Source: Shinella sp. UYSO24
GTDB taxonomy: Bacteria; Pseudomonadota; Alphaproteobacteria; Rhizobiales; Rhizobiaceae
DNA length: 64,000 bases
NCBI GenBank assembly: GCA_902167985.1
Contig: CABHNZ010000002.1
Span: forward strand, 62,001-126,000
Direction: 5' to 3'
Each line of letters opens with the position of its first letter. Position 1 is the first letter of the stretch. Positions 40,464-49,561 of the stretch are shown here, in pieces. A model generated the notes under the pieces. It was not told where the DNA came from. It did not search any database and worked only from the letters and a program-made list of their open reading frames with translations. The translations under genes were made by a program, and so were the position numbers.

Positions 40464-40915
40464 ATGCTGACGAAAAAAGGCAAATATGGCTGAAGGCTCT
40501 GGTGCATCTGGCGCAGGTCGAGCCAGGCAAGACGGCCTTCGTCAGTGAGATCGCGGCGCAGAACAATATTTCCAAGAAATTCCTGGATGCCATTCTCCTG
40601 GAACTTCGCAAGGGCGGCATTCTGCGCTCGAAGAAGGGCCCTGGCGGCGGCTATGCGCTATCGAAGCCGGCGTCGGAGATCTATATCGGCCATGCGGTTC
40701 GCATTCTCGACGGGCCGCTCGCGCCTATCCGCTGCGCCAGCAAGACGGCATTCGAAGCCTGCGATGACTGTGATCATCCGGAAGACTGTCAGGTCAGGCA
40801 TTCGATGACCGAGGTTCGCGATGCGATCTCGGCGGTCCTCGACAATATGACGCTGGAAGACATGGTTCGCCGGCGCTCACCTGCTCTTACGACAAAATCA
40901 GGCACGGCCGACTGA
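40464..40915 (+). CDS. Rrf2-family regulator with four cysteines, frameshifted
   Basis: The protein starts MLTKKGKYGLKALVHLAQVE after restoring one base near 40489 and has about 150 residues. The winged helix includes FVSEIAAQNNISKKFLDAIL and RSKKGPGGGYALSK, the classic Rrf2 pattern. The sensor segment holds four cysteines as C-x8-C-x2-C-x5-C (RCASKTAFEACDDCDHPEDC), which could ligate an iron-sulfur cluster or sense thiols. It faces, convergently, the sulfur-acquisition operon beginning upstream at 51212 and ending at 40934, so a sulfur- or redox-responsive role there is plausible. Confidence 0.82.
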
Positions 40916-40933
40916 TCCGCCTGATCACGTCGC

Positions 40934-42151
40934 TTAGAAGATGCCGCTCGGCCCTGGCAGACGTCCGTTAAGGTGGAAATCACCGATGGCGTGGAACTTC
41001 CACCTGACCGGATCATGGACGGTATGGGTTCTGGCATTGCGCCAATGGCGATCCAGATTGAGGTTCTCGTCAGTCGACGATGTCCCCGCCAGTTCGAAGA
41101 GGGCGTTTGACGCCTCCAGCGCAGCCTCCGTCGTGACGATCTTGGCGGTGGCGACTGCCAGCGAGGCCTCGGCAGAGGTCTGCGGCGAAGCATTGATCTG
41201 CGCCATGTCCACCTTCCTGCCGGCCTGTTCGAGCATGGCACCTGCTGTCTCGATCTTGACCGCGATCGTTCCTGTCCTTGCGATTGCCAGTGGGTCGTCG
41301 CTTGCCCTTGAGACCCCGAGGCTTCTGTTGCCACGAGACTTGTTGCGGACGAAGTCAATCATGTCGGCGAAGGCAGATCGGGCAATGCCGAGATCAACCG
41401 CCGCATGCAATAACTGCCCGAGTGAACCGAGCGTATTGGCCTGCGCGAAGAGATCCGGGTGGCCGATCACGCAGTCGGCAGGCACGTAGACATTGTCGAT
41501 CGTCACCGTGCCGCTGGCTGTCGTGCGCTGGCCAAAGCCTGCCCAATCGTCGATCACCGTCACGCCGCTCGTCTCGCGCGGCACCATGGCCATCACCATC
41601 CGGCCACCCGGATCGAGCGCGAAAATGGCGATCCAGTCGCAGAACAAGGCGCCCGTCGAGTAATATTTCTGCCCGCTGATGCGAAATCCCGGGCCATCCG
41701 GCACAAGCCGGGTGGTGATGTCGCCTGCGGCCTTCGTGCCGGTTTCGGCAAGGGCATTGGCGAAGTGATCGCCCGCGAGCGCGCGTGAGAAGAAAAAGCG
41801 CTGCTGCTCGGCCGTTCCGGCAAGCCGAAGCACTTCCAGAATGTAGAAATGGTTCTGGGGGATCTGGCCAATCGAGGCATCGGCCTGCGAGAGTGTCGCG
41901 ATGACCTCGGCCAGAAAGGGGTTGGAGATATCCGCACCACCATGTTCGGTCGGCACGGTGATCCCGAGAAGACCCGACTGGGAGACGAGTTCGAGCTCCG
42001 CAAACGGCAGCAGACGCTCGCGGTCACGACTGCTTGCGCCTTCGGAAAGAACCGCCGCCAGAGATCTTGCAGCCTCCAGCGCCTCGTCTTCCGTCGCGAG
42101 ATGCGGGGGCAAGGATCGGGCTTTCGCCGCCAGACGGATAACGTTGTTCAT
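40934..42151 (-). CDS. sfnB: SfnB-family sulfur acquisition oxidoreductase
   Basis: The 405-residue flavoprotein has the acyl-CoA dehydrogenase fold but belongs to the SfnB/DszC-like group linked to organosulfur use. Features are ITVPTEHGGADISNPF, QIPQNHFYILEVL, ISGQKYYSTGALFCDWIAIF and the C-terminal NARTHTVHDPVRWKFHAIGD, typical of flavin-dependent monooxygenase relatives. I chose the ATG at 42151 (MNNVIRLAAKARSLP) with GGAGTG upstream. It is the last gene of the sulfur gene cluster. Confidence 0.82.
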   Translation of the reverse strand: MNNVIRLAAKARSLPPHLATEDEALEAARSLAAVLSEGASSRDRERLLPFAELELVSQSGLLGITVPTEHGGADISNPFLAEVIATLSQADASIGQIPQNHFYILEVLRLAGTAEQQRFFFSRALAGDHFANALAETGTKAAGDITTRLVPDGPGFRISGQKYYSTGALFCDWIAIFALDPGGRMVMAMVPRETSGVTVIDDWAGFGQRTTASGTVTIDNVYVPADCVIGHPDLFAQANTLGSLGQLLHAAVDLGIARSAFADMIDFVRNKSRGNRSLGVSRASDDPLAIARTGTIAVKIETAGAMLEQAGRKVDMAQINASPQTSAEASLAVATAKIVTTEAALEASNALFELAGTSSTDENLNLDRHWRNARTHTVHDPVRWKFHAIGDFHLNGRLPGPSGIF

Positions 42152-42311
42152 GGGGCACTCCGGAGCAGGTCTCGCGCGATCGTTCCATTCAGCCATGCGC
42201 CACCGCTGAACGAAAGCAACAAAACTGCCATTCGGGGGAGTATGGTAGCCGAATTTTGCGCCTCTCTCCCCCGCTGATGTAAATCCTTGTCCGCCCTGCC
42301 GCCACGGGCTG

Positions 42312-43503
42312 TCAGGCAGTCTTCAGAAGCGGGCGCTCCAGCGGCGTCACACTTGCCGATGCAGCCGGCGTTGCCACCGCGCTGCGGTTCCATCGATCGA
42401 AGGCGGCACGGCCGAGATGGGCAATCGACGTGTCTTCCTGTGGCGCATGAACGAGTACCGACTGGATGTCGCGGAAATGCCGCTCAAGCCCGAGATCAGC
42501 ACCGAGGCCAGGATTACCGAGCCCGCGCACGGCGATCTGTACCGCGTCGCGCAACTGCCGGCCGGCGAGGATGCGGGCGCGGATGAAGCGTTCCGGGTCG
42601 TTCGGCCCCTGCAGGGCATCGAAATGATCTGCCGGGCGCCGAGACGAGAAGGTCGATCTCGCCGGAGAGGTTGATGAACCGTTCCGTGCGCGCGACAGGA
42701 TGCCCGAGATTGGTGGGGATCCGCTCATGGGCAAAGCGGTTGAATGCGGCCTGCGCGGCCTCCGCCACACCGAGATAGATTGCCGCCACCGCAAGGGTAA
42801 CTGCTGCATGTGCCCGATTGTCCTGCTGGGCGACAGACGGATCGACGAGTTCCAGCACGTCCTCGGCGGGAATTTCGACGTCGATATATTCGACATCGTG
42901 CGAGCCGGTCGCTCGCATGCCGACGCTGGTCCAGTTCTCGATAATCCTGATGCCGGGCAGACCGTTCGGCACGACGAAGGTACCGACGCGGGGCGATGGC
43001 TCGTCCGTATGAGCCCAGACGAGGAAATGCGTCAGCCCATGGGCGCCTGTGACGAACCTCTTCTTGCCGCTGATCGACCAGCCATTGGCGGTGCGCCGTG
43101 CAATCGTTGCGGGAAGACCGCCGCGGGCAGGCGAGCCGAGTTCCGGCTCGACGCGAGCGGCATTGAGCAGAAGGGGACGGGTGCCTGCCTCTGACAGAAG
43201 ACGTTTATAAAGCGCTTCCGGCCAATGGCCCTTGTTCGCCTGCCCGAGATGAGTGAAGAGCGTCATGGCGCTGATCAGGGCGACGGATGGATCCCCCCTG
43301 CCGAGTGCGGCGAGGATCTGCGCCGCATCATAGAGGCTTGCCCCGTCACCGCCGTACCTGGTGGCGACAGTGCGCTCAAGCAGACCGGCCCGGTGAACGG
43401 CACGGATACCAGCCCATGGAAAGTTGCCGCCTCGGTCCGCCTCGGGCGCAGCCTCTGCCAGGATCTCTACCGTCGCGTTCAGTGCCTCTGTCTCGTAGGG
43501 CAT
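42312..43503 (-). CDS. Acyl-CoA dehydrogenase-like flavoprotein (second SfnB/DszC relative), frameshifted
   Basis: The protein, about 396 residues, has the acyl-CoA dehydrogenase architecture: an N-terminal helical domain (LLERTVATRYGGDGASLYDA), a middle beta domain (WSISGKKRFVTGAHGLTHFL, VGMRATGSHDVEYIDVEIP) and a helical C-terminal domain. One base appears to be inserted near 42632, where the frame changes before FDALQGPNDPERF. It lies between sfnB and the LLM monooxygenase gene. A role in oxidising a sulfur compound, rather than acyl-CoA, is inferred from context. Confidence 0.78.
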
Positions 43504-43606
43504 TGGGAAGACCTTCAGTTATCGGCATGCCTGCCCACCATCCGGATGGCCGGGAAGCGGGCAGGCGCCTTGAAATATGTTCAGGATGAAAAATTGCCGA
43601 CGCCTG

Positions 43607-44707
43607 TCAGGCGGCGGTCCGTCTGGCGTTTTCCCGCTCGCGAATGCCCTCGCGGACAAGCGGAAGAATGTAGCGCCCGTAGTCGACGGCATCATTGTAA
43701 TTGTCATAACCGCGGATCGAGATGAGATCGGCGCCGAGATCGATATAGTCGAGGATCGAATCGGCAATGGTTCGCGGCGAGCCGACAAGCGCAGTAGACG
43801 CGCCGCTGGCATTGGTCGCAGTCACCGTCGGATACCAGAGGGCGCGATCCTGGACATGGCCGCGGGCGGCGATGTCGAGAAGTCGCTGGGAGCCGACATT
43901 GGCCGGGCGCGGGGCACCGACCGGCGCACGGGAGAGGCCCTTTTCGCGGTTCTCGTTCAGCCGGTCGAGCACGCGATGCGCCTTTTCCCAGGCCAGTTCG
44001 TCAGTCTCGGCTACGATCGGCCGGAACGTGACCCAGATGCGCGGACGATCCGTGCGGCCGGCCTTGGCGGCCTCGGCATAGACCCGTTCGATCTGCTGCT
44101 TCGTTTCGGCAAGCGGCTCGCCCCAGAGGCCAAAGATATCGCAGAGCGATCCGCCGATCCGGTATGCTGCATCGGAGGATCCGCCGAGCGAGATCGGGAT
44201 ATGCCCCTTGGTGGGCCGCACCGCACTGCGGAACTGCTTGAATTGATAGTATTTCCCATCGAAATCGAAGGGCTCGGTCGAGGACCATGCCTGCCGAAGA
44301 ATGCGGATATATTCCTCCTGCCGGGCGTAACGCTCTTCCTTGTTGAGAAAATCACCCTCTCGGGCCTGTTCCTCGTCACTGCCGCCGGCGATGAAGTGGA
44401 CAACCACACGCCCGCCGCTCAACTGGTCGAGCGTTGCCAGCGATTTGGCTGCAACCGTCGGATAGACGGTGTTCGGGCGCAGGGCGACAATGATCTTGAT
44501 CTGATTGGTATGCGCAAGGATCGTCGCGCCAAGCGTGAATGGATCGAAGGACGAGGAGGAATAGGGGATCAGCGTATAGTTGAAGCCATAGTCATCCAGC
44601 GCCCGCGCATAGCGTTCGAGAAAACGCGGATCGACCGGTGCATCGGGAATGGGGTTAAGGTCGTTGGACGAGTTGGCAAAGCTTGCGCTGATAAATTCGG
44701 CCGTCAT
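43607..44707 (-). CDS. LLM-class FMNH2-dependent monooxygenase (SsuD-like)
   Basis: The 366-residue protein is a bacterial luciferase-like TIM barrel of the alkanesulfonate monooxygenase group. Landmarks are IIVALRPNTVYPTVAAKSLA, QLSGGRVVVHFIAGG, YARQEEYIRILRQAWSS, ISLGGSSDAAYRIGG and LVGSPRTIADSILDYIDLGA. It probably cleaves a C-S bond in an organosulfonate or sulfone using reduced flavin supplied elsewhere; no flavin reductase gene is in the cluster. The ATG at 44707 follows GGGAGAACA. Confidence 0.85.
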   Translation of the reverse strand: MTAEFISASFANSSNDLNPIPDAPVDPRFLERYARALDDYGFNYTLIPYSSSSFDPFTLGATILAHTNQIKIIVALRPNTVYPTVAAKSLATLDQLSGGRVVVHFIAGGSDEEQAREGDFLNKEERYARQEEYIRILRQAWSSTEPFDFDGKYYQFKQFRSAVRPTKGHIPISLGGSSDAAYRIGGSLCDIFGLWGEPLAETKQQIERVYAEAAKAGRTDRPRIWVTFRPIVAETDELAWEKAHRVLDRLNENREKGLSRAPVGAPRPANVGSQRLLDIAARGHVQDRALWYPTVTATNASGASTALVGSPRTIADSILDYIDLGADLISIRGYDNYNDAVDYGRYILPLVREGIRERENARRTAA

Positions 44708-44881
44708 GTGAGTGTTCTCCCTGATGAGATTACCGAGCGATGAGAGGAGGTTAGGGGCTGGTCCGCGGCGCAGGAAGATAGGTCTTTCTTTTTCTATGGC
44801 TTATGTAGAAAATATTCCTCCGCGATCTTGCGCGCAGCGGAGATCCTGCCGGCAGGCCGTTTCAAGCCAAGACGAAGACGA

Positions 44882-45964
44882 TCAGATACCCGGCGACCAT
44901 CCGAGGGCAGGAGCAACTTCGCCGGAGAGATCTGCGAGCAGCTGGATGTTGTCGGAGATGCCGAAGGCGGGCGGCAGGAAGAGGACGACCTCGTCTGCGG
45001 CGGCGAGGCCGGGATCCGCGAGGATCTGCCTGATCACCTCGTCGGGAGTGCCATGAAAGACAGGAGAGATCTGCGCGCCTGTCGGCTGGGCTGATGGAGG
45101 CAGGGCGCCTTTTGGCCGCGACGCAGCGATGCCCTTGGTGCGACGCTCCAGATCGTATTCGGCATAAGTTCTGCGCCTTTCGTCGGTCGTTCCGACAAGA
45201 ATGGACGCTGCGACCGCGACCGGTGGCGGTTCGGTCTTCCAGGTTGCGCGCCAGGTGCTGCGATAGGCCTCGATGCAGCGAGCCTGATAGGCGCCGAAGC
45301 TCTCGCCTTCCTCATGATCGTGCTGAACGGTTCCCGAGATCAGGCCGATGCCAAGCTGGGCGGCCTGTATTGCAGAACCGAGACTGGCCGATCCCTGGCG
45401 AATGCGTGATCTGAGGCCGGGACTGTGCGGCGTCACGCGCAACTCGGTACCGTCCGGCACGCCCTTGCCCTCGCCCTGCACCGTGTGCAGGATCTCGCCC
45501 GAAATTGCGGCAAGAAAACGCTGCTGCCGCCGTTTGGCCTCTGAGCGTGCATCCGTATCGACAGTGCCGAATACCGCATCGAAAGCGGCGTTCGCACCGG
45601 TCGATATGGCGAGTTCAAGCCGTCCGCCGATGAGAAGATCGGTTGTGCCTGCGGCCTCTGCCAGCAGGATCGGGTCCTGATAGCGCATGGGAATGACGGC
45701 GCTGCCGAGCGTGATCGTGCTCGTGTGCTGACCGGCAGCTGCAAAGAACGGCAGTGGCGACGACAGATAATGGTCGAAATGCCGCTGATAGGCCCAGCCG
45801 GATTGATAGCCCAGCCGCTCTGCCGCCTTGAAAAGACTGATGCCGTCTGCAAGCCCCTGCGCGGGGCCGGCATCGTCATTGAAGGAAACGCGGGTGTTGA
45901 AACCGAGTTTCTGTTTCGGTCGGAAACCGGATGGGAGCGGCGTTGCCGGTGCGAGCGCGTTCAT
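44882..45964 (-). CDS. LLM-class flavin-dependent oxidoreductase
   Basis: The 360-residue protein has the luciferase-like fold with LGFNTRVSFNDDAGPAQGLA, ITLGSAVIPMRYQDPILLAE, LLIGGRLELAISTGAN and a C-terminal GTPDEVIRQILADPGLAAAD. It differs from the SsuD-like neighbour and is more like LLM enzymes of unknown substrate found with peptide-type ABC transporters. Its ATG overlaps the end of the ABC ATPase gene by four bases, so it is coupled to the transporter. A second oxygenation of the imported sulfur compound is likely but unproven. Confidence 0.82.
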   Translation of the reverse strand: MNALAPATPLPSGFRPKQKLGFNTRVSFNDDAGPAQGLADGISLFKAAERLGYQSGWAYQRHFDHYLSSPLPFFAAAGQHTSTITLGSAVIPMRYQDPILLAEAAGTTDLLIGGRLELAISTGANAAFDAVFGTVDTDARSEAKRRQQRFLAAISGEILHTVQGEGKGVPDGTELRVTPHSPGLRSRIRQGSASLGSAIQAAQLGIGLISGTVQHDHEEGESFGAYQARCIEAYRSTWRATWKTEPPPVAVAASILVGTTDERRRTYAEYDLERRTKGIAASRPKGALPPSAQPTGAQISPVFHGTPDEVIRQILADPGLAAADEVVLFLPPAFGISDNIQLLADLSGEVAPALGWSPGI

Positions 45965-47670
45965 GCGATTTCTCTTTGCTCGATGTTGCGTTTTGAAGGC
46001 TGCGGCGCCTTGCGGCCTGCGCCGGAGGGGATGGATTCCAGCAGGGTGCGCGTATAGGCCTCACGCGGGCTGCCGAAGATCTGGTCGACCGTGCCATGTT
46101 CGATGATCCGCCCACGCTGCATGACCGACACCGTGTGAGCAAGCTGCCGCACAAGGGCAAGGTCATGCGAGACGAAGACATAGGTGAGCCCGAGACTGGC
46201 CTGCAGCGACAGAAGAACCTCGACGATATCGGCCTGGACGCTGACATCGAGCGCCGAGGTCGGCTCGTCGAGCACGATGACATCAGGCTTCAGGACCAGC
46301 GATCGGGCGATGGCGACCCGCTGACGCTGTCCGCCGGAAAGTGCCGTCGGTTTGCGAGAAAGAACATGCTCGCCGAGGCCGACCTCGGCCAGCACTTCAC
46401 GCACCCGCGCGTCGCGCTCGCGCGGGGTTCCGATGCGGAAACGATCGAGCGGTTCACGAATGAGGGAGCCGACCTTCCACGCCGGATCAAGCGACGTGAA
46501 CGGGTTCTGGTAGACGAGCTGCAACTGGCGTCGGAGCGACTGAAGCGAGGCCTGCGACCTGCCCGTGACCTGCTCGCCGGCAACGGAAATCGTCCCGGTA
46601 TCCGGCTCCTCCAGCCCGAGCAGCAGCCGTATCGTGGTCGTCTTGCCCGAGCCGGACTCACCGACCAGCGCATGGGTGGTACCTGCCGTCACATTAAAGG
46701 AGATGCCATCGACGGCCTTGAGTGCCGAACCATCGACACCGAATGTCTTGGTGACGCCGCTGATCGAAATCTTCGCCTCAGACGCAACTGCCTCAAGACG
46801 GCGAAACCCTGGATCGCGCAGCCGCGCATAGCGGTCGGGATTGAGCGCCGGCACATCCGCGTGGAGCTTCCGGCCATAGGAGGAGGCCGGGGAGGCAAAG
46901 ACGTCGCTGGTACGGCCCGCCTCTTGTACCTGACCGTCCTTCAACACCACGAGAGAATCGACCCGCTCGGCGGCGATCGCCAGATCGTGGGTGATCAGGA
47001 GGAGGCTGATATCGAGATCCCGCTGCAGGCGCGACAGAAGATCGAGGATCCGCTTCTGGATCGTCACGTCGAGTGCCGATGTCGGCTCGTCAGCCACCAG
47101 CAGCGATGGCCGCGGCAGAACGGCAAGGCCGATCAGCACACGCTGGAGCATGCCGCCGGAAAGCTGATGCGGATAGGCGTCATAAACACGTTTCGGATTG
47201 TCGAGCCCTACCTGCGCGAAGGTCTCGAGAATACGGTTGGTGCGGGCCTGCCTGTCCGGCTCGTCGAGGAGGGCGGCTGCCTCTTCGGCCTGTGCGCCGA
47301 TGGTTCGGACCGGATTGAGCGAATTGCCCGGATCCTGCGGAATGAAGCCGATCGATCGACCGCGCAGTGGCCGGAACCGTCTGTCGGAAAGGGCGAGGAT
47401 ATCGTGACCATCGAAGGTGACACGGCCTTTGGCGCTGGCCCCAGCAGGAAGGAGCCTCAGCACCGAGCGGGCAATCGTCGATTTGCCGGAACCGGATTCA
47501 CCGATCAGGGCGAGGCTCTGACCTTTGGCAATCTCGAAATTGACCCCGCTGACGACCGTATTGCGGTCGTAGGCCACCGATAGACCCTCGACCTTAAGGA
47601 GTGGGGTTGCTTTTGCGGCGTTGGCGGAGAGGAGGCTTTGGGGAAGCGTCAGTCTGTCTTGCGGAGCCAT
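45961..47670 (-). CDS. Peptide/opine-type ABC transporter ATPase with two fused ATP-binding domains
   Basis: The 569-residue protein fuses DppD-like and DppF-like ATPases. Domain one has Walker A GESGSGKST, PHQLSGGMLQRVLIGLA and VADEPTSALDVT. Domain two has GESGSGKTT, QNPFTSLDPAWKVG, TALSGGQRQRVAIARSL and VLDEPTSALDVS. I chose the ATG at 47670 (MAPQDRLTLPQ), overlapping the permease stop by 22 bases; the frame stays open far upstream, but that part is out-of-frame shadow of the permease. It powers the transporter of the sulfur cluster. Confidence 0.88.
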   Translation of the reverse strand: MAPQDRLTLPQSLLSANAAKATPLLKVEGLSVAYDRNTVVSGVNFEIAKGQSLALIGESGSGKSTIARSVLRLLPAGASAKGRVTFDGHDILALSDRRFRPLRGRSIGFIPQDPGNSLNPVRTIGAQAEEAAALLDEPDRQARTNRILETFAQVGLDNPKRVYDAYPHQLSGGMLQRVLIGLAVLPRPSLLVADEPTSALDVTIQKRILDLLSRLQRDLDISLLLITHDLAIAAERVDSLVVLKDGQVQEAGRTSDVFASPASSYGRKLHADVPALNPDRYARLRDPGFRRLEAVASEAKISISGVTKTFGVDGSALKAVDGISFNVTAGTTHALVGESGSGKTTTIRLLLGLEEPDTGTISVAGEQVTGRSQASLQSLRRQLQLVYQNPFTSLDPAWKVGSLIREPLDRFRIGTPRERDARVREVLAEVGLGEHVLSRKPTALSGGQRQRVAIARSLVLKPDVIVLDEPTSALDVSVQADIVEVLLSLQASLGLTYVFVSHDLALVRQLAHTVSVMQRGRIIEHGTVDQIFGSPREAYTRTLLESIPSGAGRKAPQPSKRNIEQREIA

Positions 47671-48497
47671 CTGCTGATCCTGTTCATTGAGAGGACGGTC
47701 GCGATCGTGACGAGGGCGGGTGCGTAGACGAGCCAGGGCCAGCGGAGATAATCCTTGCCTGTGGAAATGAGCAGGCCCCAGTCGGAAGCGGGTGGCGGAT
47801 CGCCATAGCCGAGGAAGGCAAGGCTGGCGATGACCAGAATGGAGAGCCCGAAATGCAGGACGGCCAGCGTCAGCACGGAGCGGGAAGCGTTGGGCAGGAC
47901 ATGGTGGAGAAGCACGTAACTGCGCGATCCGCCCTGCAGGAAAGACGCCTCGACAAAGGTCGCCTGCCGGATTTTCAGGACTTCGGATCGCATCACGCGG
48001 GCGAAGACGGCGACGGCCGAGACACCGGTCGCAATTGCGGCGTTGATCGTGTCGAAGCCGAGCGCAGTCACGATGATGACGGCCAGAAGAAAGCTCGGAA
48101 TGGCGAGGAGTACGTCCACCAGTCGGGCGAAGAGAATATCGACGACACCACCGAGAAAGCCGGCGAGAAGACCGATCAGCCCGCCGACGACCACACCGAT
48201 CGCGACCGCAATGAGGGCGCTGCTGACCGAAGACGCCGTGCCATAGACGACCCGCGCATAGAGGTCCCGCCCCAGCTGGTCCGTTCCGAACCAGTGTTTC
48301 AGGCTTGGACCAAGCAGTTTCTCGGCAGGTACGCCAATGAACGGGCCATAGCTGGTGAAGAGGCCAGGTGCGATTGACCAGCCGATCACAAGGGCAACCA
48401 CGGCAAAGGCAAGCAGCACGGAAAACGGCAGGCTGAGGTTGGCGAACCACCGCACACGCGCGGCCGGCGGTGTGTAGGAGAATGGCAGGAGGGTCAT
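47649..48497 (-). CDS. Peptide/nickel-type ABC transporter permease (DppC-like)
   Basis: The 282-residue permease begins MTLLPFSYTPPAARVRWFAN with a first span at residues 20-45. The DppC pattern is clear: HWFGTDQLGRDLYARVVYGT, then LLAVIIVTALGFDTINAAIA and VRMRSEVL-like ARVMRSEVLKIRQATFVEAS. It overlaps the DppB-like gene by ATGA and the ATPase gene by 22 bases. Confidence 0.9.
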   Translation of the reverse strand: MTLLPFSYTPPAARVRWFANLSLPFSVLLAFAVVALVIGWSIAPGLFTSYGPFIGVPAEKLLGPSLKHWFGTDQLGRDLYARVVYGTASSVSSALIAVAIGVVVGGLIGLLAGFLGGVVDILFARLVDVLLAIPSFLLAVIIVTALGFDTINAAIATGVSAVAVFARVMRSEVLKIRQATFVEASFLQGGSRSYVLLHHVLPNASRSVLTLAVLHFGLSILVIASLAFLGYGDPPPASDWGLLISTGKDYLRWPWLVYAPALVTIATVLSMNRISRWLRKTD

Positions 48498-49522
48498 GCG
48501 TGCACCCCTCCGTTACCCGCGAGTTGCGGTTCTTCCAACGGGGTGGCTGGCGCAGCTGCAGCTGTCGCCGCCTTGCGGTTCTCACCGAGCTTCATGCGCG
48601 GGTCGAGCAGCGGATAGATCAGATCTGTCAGCAGGTTGACGGTGACGAAGACAACGGCGGCCAGCGAGACGATGGCCTGAAGAACGGGAAGATCCTGCGT
48701 CGTCACGGACCGCTGGACGAGGCTGCCGACGCCGGTTCGCCCGAAGACGGTTTCGGTAATCAGCGAGCCGCCGAGCAGTTCACCGATCGTCAGCGCGATG
48801 ACGGTGACGACGGGCAGGGAAGACGGCTTCAGCAGATGCTTGGCAAACAGGCGGGCGGGGCCGAGCCCGCGGCTGCGCGCGACAGCCGCATATTCCTGCC
48901 GTCCTTCGTGATCGAGATTGGCGATCAGCACTTCGGCAATCTGGGCCGAAATCGGAATACCGAGCGCAACGGCGGCAAAGAACGTGGCCCAGGCGCTATC
49001 GGGCTCGATCACGCGGAAAAGGCCGAGCTGGAAGCCGAATGCATGGATCAGGAGAAGACCGATGACGAAATTCGGTACCGACAGGAAGAGCGAGGGAAAG
49101 CCGCGCAGCAGCCCCTGACCGAAGCGCTTCGGCAGGAACTGTGTGCCATAGGCGATCACGACCGCCAGAACCAGCGCCACGACCAGCCCGGCCGAGGCGA
49201 GGATCAGGGTTGAGGGCAGAACCTCGCCGATCAGCGTTGCCACCGGGCGGCTGGAGCGCATCGACAGGCCGAGATCGCCAATCACAAAATGAGAAAGCGC
49301 GTTCCACAGCTGCACGAGCACGGGCTTGTCCAGCCCCTGTGCGGCGATGATCTGCGCGATCTCGTCCTCGGTAAAGCCGTTCTGCGGATCCCGCAGAACG
49401 TTGGTGATCGGGTCGCCAGGCAGGATGCTGACGACCACGAAGGTGAAGACATAGGCAAGCAGGATGACGGCAATCGCCTGTCCTATGCGTTTTGCGGCGT
49501 AGGTGAGATAGGGGCGTTTCAT
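48494..49522 (-). CDS. Peptide/nickel-type ABC transporter permease (DppB-like)
   Basis: The 342-residue permease starts MKRPYLTYAAKRIGQAIAVI, with the usual first span and the family's PGDPITNVLRDPQ. Later come LGIPISAQIAEVLIANLDHE, EYAAVARSRGLGPARLFAKH, the EAA loop, and LLGGSLITETVFGRTGVGSL. Its stop overlaps the DppC-like gene. The C-terminus is extended by about 35 Ala-rich residues. Confidence 0.9.
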   Translation of the reverse strand: MKRPYLTYAAKRIGQAIAVILLAYVFTFVVVSILPGDPITNVLRDPQNGFTEDEIAQIIAAQGLDKPVLVQLWNALSHFVIGDLGLSMRSSRPVATLIGEVLPSTLILASAGLVVALVLAVVIAYGTQFLPKRFGQGLLRGFPSLFLSVPNFVIGLLLIHAFGFQLGLFRVIEPDSAWATFFAAVALGIPISAQIAEVLIANLDHEGRQEYAAVARSRGLGPARLFAKHLLKPSSLPVVTVIALTIGELLGGSLITETVFGRTGVGSLVQRSVTTQDLPVLQAIVSLAAVVFVTVNLLTDLIYPLLDPRMKLGENRKAATAAAAPATPLEEPQLAGNGGVHA

Positions 49523-49561
49523 GCCGGGCGCCTCCCTGTTCTGTCTCGTTTCATCTCAGGC

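Noticed and set aside
45961-48585. An 874-codon minus-strand frame running from upstream permease sequence into the ABC ATPase
   Set aside because: The first ~300 codons are a shadow of the DppC-like permease read in the wrong frame. The ATPase starts at 47670.
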